Source: Sulfurimonas sp. SAG-AH-194-C21 (GTDB lineage: Bacteria > Campylobacterota > Campylobacteria > Campylobacterales > Sulfurimonadaceae). Taken from it: a stretch of DNA of 43,898 nucleotides. Positions 25,184-33,373 of the stretch are shown in pieces. The translations under genes and the position numbers were made by a program. The notes beneath the pieces were generated by a model. That model did no database searches, had not been told where the DNA came from, and saw only the letters and a list, made by a program, of their open reading frames with translations. The stretch's first letter is position 1. Each line of letters begins with the position of its first letter. Where the stretch lies: assembly GCF_029215985.1 (NCBI RefSeq), contig NZ_JAEMVC010000017.1, positions 1 to 43,898 of the forward strand, in the 5' to 3' direction.

Positions 25184-28100
25184 TTGCAATCAAAAACATT
25201 TAGACTCTTCATCAGTTCAACATTTAGTGACTTCAAAGAGGAGAGAAGAGTTCTCCAAACAGAAGTGTTCCCTGATATAAAAAAGTATGCTTCTAAAGCA
25301 GGGTATGCTTTTCAACCTATAGACCTAAGATGGGGTGTAAGCAATGAAGTACAACTTGACCAAAAGACTTTAGAATTATGTTTGAGTGAAGTAAAAGCTT
25401 GTAAGACTCATAGCCATCCTAACTTCTTAATTATGCTAGGAGATAGATATGGTTGGGTGCCCCTTCCTTATGCGATAGAGGAAAAAGAGTTTAAAAAAAT
25501 TGAAAAGTTTGTAGATACTAATAATGAAGAAATCAAGATAATATATAACAAATACAAAGTATATTCTAGTGCTGATAGTAAAGAGTATGATGAAAAACAG
25601 AAAGAAGTTCGTCTAACAAACTCATCTGAACTCTTAAAACAGTGGTATTATAAAGATGAGAATCAGTTTCCACCTTCTTATGTTCTTAAAGAGAGGGACT
25701 CTAAATCAGACTACAGTATATATGAAAACTGGGAAGCAGAAGAAAATTCTCTAAGAACTATCCTTCAAAACACAGTAGAAAATTTAACTTTAAGCGAAGA
25801 ACAAAAAAGAAAGTACTTTCTATCAGCAACAGAAGCAGAAGTAGAAGAGGGAATTATCCCCTACCTAAACCTAACACTCTTCCAGAGAGAACTTTTAAAA
25901 AAAGATAGTCTCCTCCAAGAGATAGATGCTCAACATATATTTGGCTTCTCAAGAAATATAGATAAAGACTCACAAATAGGCAATACCTTTATAGATGAGA
26001 GTTATGAGAAAGCACAAGATTTTAAAGAAAGAGTAAAAGATGTTTTAGTAGAAGAAAACACACTCCATGTAGAGATGCAACAGCTAGATGAAAACAACCT
26101 AAATCCAAATAACCTAGAAACTTTTAAAGAGAGAATGCTAGAGTTCTTAAAAAGACAGATAGATACCCAAAAACAAGAAGAGGAGCAGAGTAGCTACACC
26201 CCTTTAGAGATAGAACTTCAAGCCCAAAACTACTTCGCTCTTCAAAAGAGAAAAAACTTCTTAGGACAGAGTGCTATACTAGAGAGAATAGAGAAATACA
26301 TAGAAGATGATAACACAAGCGATGCATTCGTTCTCTATGGAGAGTCAGGAAAAGGTAAGTCAAGTATACTCTCTCAAGCTATAAACAATGCACAAGAGAC
26401 TTTTCAAAAAAGAGTTCTCTACAGATTTGTAGGAGCGACTCCAAACTCTAGCTCCTCTAAAGAGATACTTATAAGTATCTTTGAAGAGTTGGGTGTAGAT
26501 ATAAAGAGTGAAGATGAAAAAGAGAGCTTTGAAGACTTAAGTGCAAGAGTCTACTCTCACCTGCAAAACATCACAGAAGATGTAGTCATCTTTATAGACG
26601 CAGTCGATCAACTAGATAATGATGACAACTTCTTATGGCTTCCACAAACACTCCCATCAAATGTAAAGATAGTTATCTCCGCTCTTAAAGATGAGAAGTA
26701 CAAAGAGGACTCTAAGTACTTTGAAGCACTCAGAAGTAAAACTACTACTCTAGACCCTATATCTGCGTTTGATGAAGCAGAAGAGCTACTAGATACTCTG
26801 CTAAAAGCAGAAAACAGAACTATAGACCCTACTCAAAAGGCATACTTCCTAAAACAGTACTCAAAGGTAGAATCTCCTCTGTATGTAGCTATGGCAGCAC
26901 AAGAGATGAAAAGTTGGACGAGTGGTGATGAGAGTCAAGATCTAGCAGAGACACAAAGAGGCATCATAGAGGAGTTCATAAGTAACTTAACAGAGTTTTA
27001 CCATCATGACACAGCCTTTGTCTCTAAAGTACTTGGCTACATCTATGCCTCAAGAGATGGACTCAGTGAGAGTGAACTCCTAACTCTCCTCGCACAAGAT
27101 GAAGCCTTCATACAAAAGATGGCACCAGAGACTTGGCATGAAAACCCAAACAAAGAACTCCCACTCGTTCACTGGAGTAGACTTCAAACAGCGCTTAAAC
27201 CCTTCTTGAATTACAAGACACAAGACAACGAAGAGCTAATATACTTCTTCCACAGAGAGTTTGAAGATGTCATAAGAGAGTCAAGCTCTCAAAGAGATGA
27301 GCATGAAGCTATCATAGAAGCTACTCAAAAACTTATAGTTAAAAATCAAGATAAAGCATTTGATGCAAATAGATGGGGGAACCTCTACATAACACTCATC
27401 ACAGAGTATACTTTAAGGTATGAAGATACACAAGATACACAAGATAAAGAAGAAGAGTTTGCAGAGTTTCTTTCTGATACTCAGAGGCTTGAGGAAGAAT
27501 GGATTGCTGCTTGTATAGTAATCATAAATAGTATTGGGTATGACCATAGCAAACATAACCGTATGACCATAGCTATGGCTTATCAAGAGATATATTTTAA
27601 AACAACAAAACTACTTTACGCACAAAACCCAGATAGATGGGCAGAGGGTTACACCAAATCTTTAAACAATTTAGCTTCTTCTTATAAAAGTAGTAACCGA
27701 GTAGAGGAGGCGATAGCACTAGAGGAAGAGTCCCTAGAGATACGCAAATCTCTCTATGAGCAAAACCCAGATAGATGGGCAGAGGGTTACACCACCTCTT
27801 TAAACAATTTAGCTGCTTCTTATTACAGTAGCAACCGAGTAGAGGAGGCGATAGCACTAGAGGAAGAGTCCCTAGAGATACTAAAATCTCTCTATGAGCA
27901 AAACCCAGATAGATGGGCAGAGGATTACACCACCTCTTTAAACAATTTAGCTATTAGTTATCACAATAAATCTAATCGTAAAAAAGTCATAGAACTTGCA
28001 ATAATATTAAAAGAGGTGAGTGAAAAGCAAGGAATGCAAGTGACACAAAATTATAAAAATGCGATGCAACTGCTTGAAATGTATGGAGATGAAGGTATTT

Positions 28101-28423
28101 CACTCACTTCAAGTAACGATAAAGAGGCTACATTTACAGATCTTCTTTATCTAAGTAAGTTAGTTGCCCTTGTAAATAAAGAAGATATAATTAGTCAACA
28201 AAGTTTTGAATATGCACTAGGATTTATAGAGTTTAATGAAGCAGCAAAAGGAATATTTTCACAGATTGCTAATCTTGATGAAATTTCAACTCACGAAGGT
28301 GCTCAAGAGCATATAGAAAAAGTGAGAAATATGCCTGTGATGCAATATGATGAACAATTATTAGGATTAGTCTCTCAACTTAAAGAGGTCTTTGGTGATA
28401 AATCTATAGGAACACTACGATAA
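25184..28423 (+). CDS. DUF4062-NACHT/STAND ATPase-TPR protein (candidate conflict-system sensor)
   Basis: 1079 aa with a TTG start. The N-terminal DUF4062 domain (about 4-100) has the hallmark FRLFISSTFSDFKEER and PIDLRWGV, as in NPHP3/TEP1-type proteins. A Glu-rich linker leads to a NACHT-type P-loop ATPase: Walker A GESGKGKS (386-393) and Walker B VVIFIDAVDQL (about 466-477), then a winged-helix-like region (IYASRDGLSESELLTLLAQ). From about 814 come 46-residue TPR-like repeats (NPDRWAEGYTTSLNNLA...). Such STAND proteins act as signal-triggered switches, in bacteria often in anti-phage defence, with the repeats as sensor. A membrane SLOG/RyR protein starts 13 nt downstream. Target and activity are unknown. 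Confidence 0.85.
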   Translation: MQSKTFRLFISSTFSDFKEERRVLQTEVFPDIKKYASKAGYAFQPIDLRWGVSNEVQLDQKTLELCLSEVKACKTHSHPNFLIMLGDRYGWVPLPYAIEEKEFKKIEKFVDTNNEEIKIIYNKYKVYSSADSKEYDEKQKEVRLTNSSELLKQWYYKDENQFPPSYVLKERDSKSDYSIYENWEAEENSLRTILQNTVENLTLSEEQKRKYFLSATEAEVEEGIIPYLNLTLFQRELLKKDSLLQEIDAQHIFGFSRNIDKDSQIGNTFIDESYEKAQDFKERVKDVLVEENTLHVEMQQLDENNLNPNNLETFKERMLEFLKRQIDTQKQEEEQSSYTPLEIELQAQNYFALQKRKNFLGQSAILERIEKYIEDDNTSDAFVLYGESGKGKSSILSQAINNAQETFQKRVLYRFVGATPNSSSSKEILISIFEELGVDIKSEDEKESFEDLSARVYSHLQNITEDVVIFIDAVDQLDNDDNFLWLPQTLPSNVKIVISALKDEKYKEDSKYFEALRSKTTTLDPISAFDEAEELLDTLLKAENRTIDPTQKAYFLKQYSKVESPLYVAMAAQEMKSWTSGDESQDLAETQRGIIEEFISNLTEFYHHDTAFVSKVLGYIYASRDGLSESELLTLLAQDEAFIQKMAPETWHENPNKELPLVHWSRLQTALKPFLNYKTQDNEELIYFFHREFEDVIRESSSQRDEHEAIIEATQKLIVKNQDKAFDANRWGNLYITLITEYTLRYEDTQDTQDKEEEFAEFLSDTQRLEEEWIAACIVIINSIGYDHSKHNRMTIAMAYQEIYFKTTKLLYAQNPDRWAEGYTKSLNNLASSYKSSNRVEEAIALEEESLEIRKSLYEQNPDRWAEGYTTSLNNLAASYYSSNRVEEAIALEEESLEILKSLYEQNPDRWAEDYTTSLNNLAISYHNKSNRKKVIELAIILKEVSEKQGMQVTQNYKNAMQLLEMYGDEGISLTSSNDKEATFTDLLYLSKLVALVNKEDIISQQSFEYALGFIEFNEAAKGIFSQIANLDEISTHEGAQEHIEKVRNMPVMQYDEQLLGLVSQLKEVFGDKSIGTLR
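27623..27960 (+). repeat. 138-bp near-identical tandem repeats encoding TPRs
   Basis: The same ~33-nt segment starting CAAAACCCAGATAGATGG recurs at 27623, 27761 and 27899, exactly 138 nt (46 codons) apart. Units 1 and 2 match over almost their full length at DNA level, including synonymous sites; unit 3 is partial before diverging. This implies recent duplication or gene conversion within the TPR sensor region of the NACHT protein. Confidence 0.9.
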
Positions 28424-28436
28424 ACAAGGGAATGAA

Positions 28437-31136
28437 ATGCTAAACAAAATAATTCAATACAAGGGTGTTCAAGCTGTTGTCTGTATATTGCTAGGTATCC
28501 TGATTGGTACTATTAGCTATCAATTTATCATAGACTCAATTCCAAAAACCTTTGCTTTCTTTGAACTTTCTTTTCCCGATATAAAAGAGTTGAATTTTTG
28601 TATTGTTTTAGTTTTAATTATAGTGATTATTGCTCTTGTTCTTAGTGTCATCTTCCACTTCTTTAATAATAATGAAATGCTAAACAATAAGTTTTTACAA
28701 TCAAGAAACAAAATATACTATGTTATCCAGCATAAGGGGAGTATAACTGCTCTGTTTGCGATGCTTACTATCGGGCTTGGTACTTATGGCTACTATGATG
28801 GTAATGCTTCTGAAGCTGTAAGGGATAAAGTTTTTATACACTCAATTACAAAAGCTTTTGCTCTTCTTGGACTTAATTTTCCCTCTATAAAGGAGTTGAA
28901 TTGTTATACATTTTTAGGATCAGTTAGTGCTATTGTTACAGTGGCTCTTACTGCTGTGCTTTTTTTCTTTAAAGAGCAGATAAATAAACTAATCTTTAAG
29001 AGGATTAGTAAAAAAAAGCATGTTGGTGTATTTGGTTTAGGTCAGATAAGTAGAACATTTTTAGCTGATAAAGGCTTACGAAAAGAAGTCATAATCATAG
29101 AACAAAATGAGCAATATGCAGATGAGTATAGAGCTAAAGGTTTTGGTGTGAAAATAGGGGATGCTTTTAACAAGGAGTTCTTAGAAAAAAACCTTGACTT
29201 TAAGACTATGGAGTATGCACTCATAGCATTTGGGGATGATAAAACGAACATAGAGTTTGCAAAAAAAGTCATCACTGTTTACAAAAAGAAAAAAATAGAT
29301 ACACCCATAAAGCTTATAGTCCATATTAACGATAAAAATCTCGCTACTCTTTTTAGTAAAAGTTTTATTCTAGACACTAAAAGTGATGAAGTAAGAATAG
29401 ATATAAAAACTTTTTCATACTTTGAAGAGTGTGCTAGAGATCTTTTTGAGAAGTACTCCATAGATGGAGAGAGTTTAGAGTATATGCAAAGAACTAAAAC
29501 ACTTAACACTATAGTCTGTGGTGATGGTCAACTTATAAAAAGAGTGGTCTACAGACTCATAGCACTTTCTCATTTTCCAAACGAGAACAGACATAGTATC
29601 AAAATCGTACATAAAAATGCTCAAGAACTTTTAGAAGAGATAAAAGCTTATGTTCACTATGGTTATGATGAGAAATATTTAAAGTTTCCAGCTATAGAGT
29701 TAGAGGCTGTGTGCTTAGACTACAATAAACAGGAGTTCTATACAGATAGAGTATGGAAAGAAAGTTCTAGTGAAAACATCATCATCTGTTACGAGGATGA
29801 GGGTTTAAATATAAAACTTGGTACAACACTCCACTCTCAAGTATTTTTAGCAGATATCATCGACTCCAAAAAAGTACCTAAAATCATCATGGGTGTGTTT
29901 GATGAACTAGAGTTAAGTGACTCCATCAATGCTAACAAATGTGAGTATAGAAATATGTTTACATTTGGAAGTGAAAAAGATATTGTTAATGTAGAAAATC
30001 TACAAAATGAGACTATTGATAGTATGGCAAAGCTAATTCATGCTGGGTATGGTACTAAGTATGATATCAATAACTTACTTGATGATACAGGACTTGAAGA
30101 AGTAGATACAAAATGGTTTAACATAGACAAACTCAGTGATAAACTATCGAACATCTCACAAGCTCGTCATATAGATGTAAAACTCAAAGCACTTAATCTT
30201 AAAAAAGTGAAGTACGATGGTGTTGTAGATAAGGAAAAACTTTTAGAAGAGAATAGAGCTCTATTTGATGCAGTGTTTCGCAGAGATAAAGAACAAACTG
30301 ATGAGAAAATTCTTGAAGCATCTTTTGAGCTAGAAAAACTTTATGATGGAAAATATTTTGAAGTGAAGTATTGGCCAGATAGTTTTGATACTACACTTTT
30401 TGATAAGTTGTTAAATATGGAGCATAACAGGTGGATTGCACACCACTATCTTGAAGGGTGGGCATATGCTCAGAATAAAAACAAAGATAAAAAAGAGCAT
30501 GATTGTCTTATTCCACTAGCAGAGTTCGCAAAAGATAGCATAAAAATAACAGCTATATTTGATATGTACTCATTCTTATACCTACCAAACTACTTGGCAC
30601 AAACAGGGTATAGTTTAGTTCCCTATACTAAAACTAAAAAACTAGGGGTCACAGGACATAGGAAAAATGTATCTGACAATAAAGCTCTTATGCAAAAGAT
30701 TGAAAAAGAAATAGAGAAACTTAAAAAAGTAGGAATTACTCAGGTAATCTCCCCTTTAGCCCAAGGAGCAGATCGTGTTGTCGCTAAAGCTGCTGTAGAT
30801 ATCTTAGGTGCAGAACTTTTTGTTCCTATGCCATTTAAACAACAAGAGTACGAAAAAGATTTTGATAAGACATCTAAAGCGGAGTTCCGTGAACTGCTCT
30901 CTTGTATGAGTTTTAAAGAACTGAGTGATTTTGAAGATAAAGATAATGTAACACCAATCTATGATGAAAAAAGAAATGACTTGTACCAAAAGTGTGGGGA
31001 GTATGTTGTAGATAACTGTGACATCTTAATAGCGGTATGGGACGGTAAAGATGCAAAGTCTAAGGGTGGAACTGGTGATATCGTTGATTATGCGGAAAAG
31101 ATGGGTAGGAAAGTTATAAAGGTTTTAAGTGATTAA
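28437..31136 (+). CDS. 4-TM / double TrkA-N (RCK-like) / RyR / SLOG membrane protein (candidate effector)
   Basis: 899 aa; AAGGGA before the ATG. Two similar halves each carry two membrane helices (about 11-31 and 54-77; 102-120 and 161-182) around a loop with matching FPxIKELN motifs. Next is a Rossmann TrkA-N/RCK-like domain (VGVFGLGQISRTF, about 197-209) and a second one (LNTIVCGDGQLIKRVVYRL, about 358). A RyR domain follows, MEHNRWIAHHYLEGWAYA (about 661-678), then a C-terminal SLOG domain (GVTGHRKN near 738; SPLAQGADRVVAKAA; ILIAVWDGKDAKSKGGTGD). RyR and SLOG domains are known in nucleotide-sensing conflict systems; RCK domains gate ion channels. I infer a ligand-gated channel or membrane-disrupting effector run by the upstream STAND protein. 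Confidence 0.82.
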   Translation: MLNKIIQYKGVQAVVCILLGILIGTISYQFIIDSIPKTFAFFELSFPDIKELNFCIVLVLIIVIIALVLSVIFHFFNNNEMLNNKFLQSRNKIYYVIQHKGSITALFAMLTIGLGTYGYYDGNASEAVRDKVFIHSITKAFALLGLNFPSIKELNCYTFLGSVSAIVTVALTAVLFFFKEQINKLIFKRISKKKHVGVFGLGQISRTFLADKGLRKEVIIIEQNEQYADEYRAKGFGVKIGDAFNKEFLEKNLDFKTMEYALIAFGDDKTNIEFAKKVITVYKKKKIDTPIKLIVHINDKNLATLFSKSFILDTKSDEVRIDIKTFSYFEECARDLFEKYSIDGESLEYMQRTKTLNTIVCGDGQLIKRVVYRLIALSHFPNENRHSIKIVHKNAQELLEEIKAYVHYGYDEKYLKFPAIELEAVCLDYNKQEFYTDRVWKESSSENIIICYEDEGLNIKLGTTLHSQVFLADIIDSKKVPKIIMGVFDELELSDSINANKCEYRNMFTFGSEKDIVNVENLQNETIDSMAKLIHAGYGTKYDINNLLDDTGLEEVDTKWFNIDKLSDKLSNISQARHIDVKLKALNLKKVKYDGVVDKEKLLEENRALFDAVFRRDKEQTDEKILEASFELEKLYDGKYFEVKYWPDSFDTTLFDKLLNMEHNRWIAHHYLEGWAYAQNKNKDKKEHDCLIPLAEFAKDSIKITAIFDMYSFLYLPNYLAQTGYSLVPYTKTKKLGVTGHRKNVSDNKALMQKIEKEIEKLKKVGITQVISPLAQGADRVVAKAAVDILGAELFVPMPFKQQEYEKDFDKTSKAEFRELLSCMSFKELSDFEDKDNVTPIYDEKRNDLYQKCGEYVVDNCDILIAVWDGKDAKSKGGTGDIVDYAEKMGRKVIKVLSD

Positions 31137-31875
31137 AACTATGTATTTTAGACTTAATACAAAAAACCAAAAAGATAAAGCAGTATTTTGCAATATAAGA
31201 TGTTACACAAACCAAACACTACAAGAGTACTTTAATGTTCTGCTCTACAAAGACCTAGCAGAACGATATAAAATCACAAATACTGTAGCACTCAAGTTTT
31301 TTCTAAAACGAATTATCGCCTCATCAACTAAGCAAATATCTATCAACAAAATATATAACGAACTAAAATCTGCTGGTATAAAAATAGGGAAAAATAGTCT
31401 CTATGAGTTTTTAGATTATGTACAAAATATCTATTTAGCCCTTACTCTTCATAGATATGACAAATCACTTGTAAACAAAGAGTTAGGTGAGAAAAAAATA
31501 TATAGCATTGATATAGGGCTAAATAATGCAATCGAGTTTAAGTTTTCAGACAACAGAGGTAAAGCTTTAGAAAATGCAGTTTTTTTAGAACTCAAAAGAA
31601 ATCATAGTGAACTATTTTATTATCGCGATTTAACAAGTGAGTGTGATTTTATAGTCAATGAAAAAAATAAGATACGCAAAGCCATACAGGTTACTTACGA
31701 TATGAGTGAAGATGCAACTAAAAAGAGAGAAATAAAAGGCTTAGTAAGTGCTTGTAAAAATTTTGATCTTACAAGTGGTCTTATTATAACTTATGACAAT
31801 GAAGATGAGATTGTGCAAGATGGTGTTACTATTTCATTTGTACCTTTTTACAAGTGGGTTCTAGAATCGATTTAA
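31129..31875 (+). pseudogene. headless DUF4143 protein (AAA_14-DUF4143 ATPase lacking its ATPase domain)
   Basis: 248 aa matching only the C-terminal half of AAA_14-DUF4143 ATPases: LQEYFNVLLYKDLAERYKITN, KIYNELKSAGIKIGKNSLYEFLDYVQNIYLAL, KIYSIDIGLNNAI, and the nuclease-like end KALENAVFLELKR...SECDFIVNEKN. The N-terminal P-loop domain is absent. Complete family members are ~380-400 aa. It begins with GTG inside the end of the SLOG gene, with AAAGG (31118-31122) 6 nt upstream, so it may be translated. It is either decay debris or a domain kept as a third operon member. The ELKR and ECDF pattern recalls PD-(D/E)XK nucleases. Confidence 0.65.
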
Positions 31876-31917
31876 GCCTAAATAGCCTTATACAGCCAAA
31901 AAAGAAAAACAGTTTGA

Positions 31918-32061
31918 TTTATAAGTTCCTTTAAAGGGTATAATATAAAAGGCAATGATTACCGTTTAATTGTACATATTGACTATCCTCGTAAAATTGT
32001 GCGGGTGAAGTTTATCGGTACACATGCCGAGTATGACAAAATAAATGCAAAGGAGATATAA
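31918..32061 (+). pseudogene. higB: HigB toxin remnant (C-terminal half only)
   Basis: An open frame with no start codon, preceded by a stop at 31915. It reads YNIKGNDYRLIVHIDYPRK, then KIVRVKFIGTHAEYDKINAKEI, the characteristic end of HigB-family mRNA-cleaving toxins (~95-100 aa when complete). About half the gene is missing, so the toxin is surely inactive. Its stop lies 1 nt before the higA start, the normal higB-higA arrangement. Confidence 0.8.
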
Positions 32062-32062
32062 G

Positions 32063-32440
32063 ATGTTACTCAAACCAATAAAAAACGAAGCAGATTATGA
32101 CAAGGCACTCTCAAGAGTTGATGAACTTATGGAGTTAAATCCAAAATTAGAGACAAGAGAGAGTGATGAATTAGAAGTACTTGTTATGCTCATTGAAAAA
32201 TATGAAGAGCAGGAGTGGGCTATCTCAGAACCAGATCCTATTGAGGCTATAAAAGTTAGAATGGAGCAGATGCATTTAAAACAAAAAGATCTTATTCCAT
32301 ATATTGGTAACAAAAGCAAAGTATCTGAAGTTTTAAACCGAAAAATTGGCTTGTCTCTTACTATGATAACAAATATTGCAATTGGTTTACATCTTCCTCT
32401 TGAGAGTTTGATTCAACTGCCTCAAAAAAGTGTCGCTTAG
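32063..32440 (+). CDS. higA: HigA-family antitoxin (orphaned)
   Basis: 125 aa from the ATG at 32063, chosen because AAGGAG (32050-32055) sits 7 nt upstream; an in-frame ATG at 32045 lies within that toxin remnant. The XRE-type HTH is in the C-terminal half: MHLKQKDLIPYIGNKSKVSEVLNRK (in part). The N-terminal DELMELNPKLETRESDELEVL is typical of HigA. The toxin gene before it is a fragment, so this antitoxin has outlived its toxin; it could still repress its operator or protect against related HigB toxins. Confidence 0.88.
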   Translation: MLLKPIKNEADYDKALSRVDELMELNPKLETRESDELEVLVMLIEKYEEQEWAISEPDPIEAIKVRMEQMHLKQKDLIPYIGNKSKVSEVLNRKIGLSLTMITNIAIGLHLPLESLIQLPQKSVA

Positions 32441-32463
32441 TTTTAATAATCTACTTTATATGA

Positions 32464-32489
32464 TATAATTATTTAATATCACAGAGGAG
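32464..32489 (+). promoter_or_regulatory. vapBC promoter -10 and ribosome site
   Basis: TATAAT (32464-32469), then AGAGGAG (32483-32489) 6 nt before the vapB ATG. A weak inverted repeat, GATAT-N9-ATATC (32462-32480), spans the -10 box and could be the antitoxin's operator. Confidence 0.45.
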
Positions 32490-32495
32490 TTTCAA

Positions 32496-32714
32496 ATGTA
32501 TACTATTAAACTTGATGTAAATGATACTATTTATGATAAGGTTATGTTTTTTTTAAAAAATATTCCTATTTCAAACTTAGAAGTAGAAAAGTATGTGAAT
32601 GATTCTCAGCCAAAAGAAAATGATATAGTCAGTTTTTTTCAGAACAGTCCATTAAAAGATAATATTGAATTGTTAAGAGATAAAGAATTTTACGATGAAA
32701 GAGTTAGTTTTTGA
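32496..32714 (+). CDS. vapB: VapB-type antitoxin
   Basis: A 72-aa acidic protein directly before a PIN toxin, with the stop overlapping the toxin start (TTGA). The N-terminal half (TIKLDVNDTIYDKVMFFLKNIP) has the beta-alpha pattern of a small dimeric antitoxin; the C-terminus (LKDNIELLRDKEFYDERVSF) is the usual flexible toxin-binding tail. Identified by position and composition; the DNA-binding family is not certain. Confidence 0.75.
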   Translation: MYTIKLDVNDTIYDKVMFFLKNIPISNLEVEKYVNDSQPKENDIVSFFQNSPLKDNIELLRDKEFYDERVSF

Positions 32715-33127
32715 GGTATTTGCTTGACACAAATATTATTTCTGAGTTTATATCAACTAAACCAAATGAAAATGTACAGAAATTTATTTTAACCCTCAAA
32801 GAAGAAGATCTATTCTTATCTGTAATAACTATTGGTGAAATAAAATTTGGTATAGAAAAATTAGAAGATGGTAAGAAAAAAGTAAGTCTTCTACACTGGC
32901 TAGAGAATGATTTACTTCAAAGATTTAACAATAAAATTCTCCCAATTAATGTAAATGTCATGCTAAAATGGGGAGCTTTAAATCAAGAGTTGAAAAAGTT
33001 AGGAAAACCGTTACCTTTAATGGACTCTATTATTGGTGCAACATGTCAAGAATTTGAGATGACTTTGATAACTAGAAATGAAAAAGATTTTAAAAATATT
33101 AGCATAGAGATTATAAATCCATTTTAA
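32711..33127 (+). CDS. vapC: VapC-type PIN-domain ribonuclease toxin
   Basis: 138 aa with a TTG start overlapping the vapB stop. PIN-domain acidic residues are in place: YLLDTNIISEF (first Asp), TIGEIKFGIEKL (Glu), LPLMDSIIGATC (second catalytic Asp) and LITRNEKDF at the end. The LLDTN and TIGEI features match the FitB/VapC group, which cleaves tRNA or other RNAs. Full length and apparently intact, with its cognate antitoxin. Confidence 0.92.
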   Translation: MRYLLDTNIISEFISTKPNENVQKFILTLKEEDLFLSVITIGEIKFGIEKLEDGKKKVSLLHWLENDLLQRFNNKILPINVNVMLKWGALNQELKKLGKPLPLMDSIIGATCQEFEMTLITRNEKDFKNISIEIINPF

Positions 33128-33130
33128 AAT

Positions 33131-33373
33131 TCAATCAAAAAATTCATAATAAACAAAAGCAGCAAGACTCAGTAAAAAAAGTTGCACCATAAAGTCCTTC
33201 ATTTTTACTAAACGCAAGAACTCTTTTTTAAATGTAGTGTCCTTGTTTAGTTTTCGCTCATCGCTGACAGCAGATGCTACAGCAAAAAAGACAAGTAAAA
33301 AGTAAATGACTAGAAGTAAAAGAAGTGAGTCTACTATTGTATCTTTGCTATCAAGTTTATAGCAGCGATATAG
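33131..33373 (-). other. small two-helix membrane ORF without a standard start codon
   Basis: On the minus strand an 80-codon open frame covers what would otherwise be a 200-nt gap. It encodes SLLLLLVIYFLLVFFAVASA, a basic/acidic loop (SDERKLNKD), then MKDFMVQLFLLSLAAFVYYEFF: two membrane helices. Its first part overlaps the end of the VirD4-like gene in the -1 frame. No ATG, GTG or TTG exists upstream of the first helix. It could use a rare ATA/ATT start, be reached by frameshift from the ATPase gene, or be a broken gene. Confidence 0.45.

Noticed and set aside
27597..27857. 86-codon minus-strand frame over the TPR repeats
   Set aside because: It is a shadow of the 138-bp repeats and repeats itself for that reason.
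27623..27960. Regular repeats considered as a CRISPR array
   Set aside because: The units are 138 nt without unique spacers and lie in frame within a coding gene as TPR units.
32045..32062. Upstream ATG for higA
   Set aside because: It lies within the HigB remnant, and the AAGGAG ribosome site falls after it, serving the ATG at 32063.
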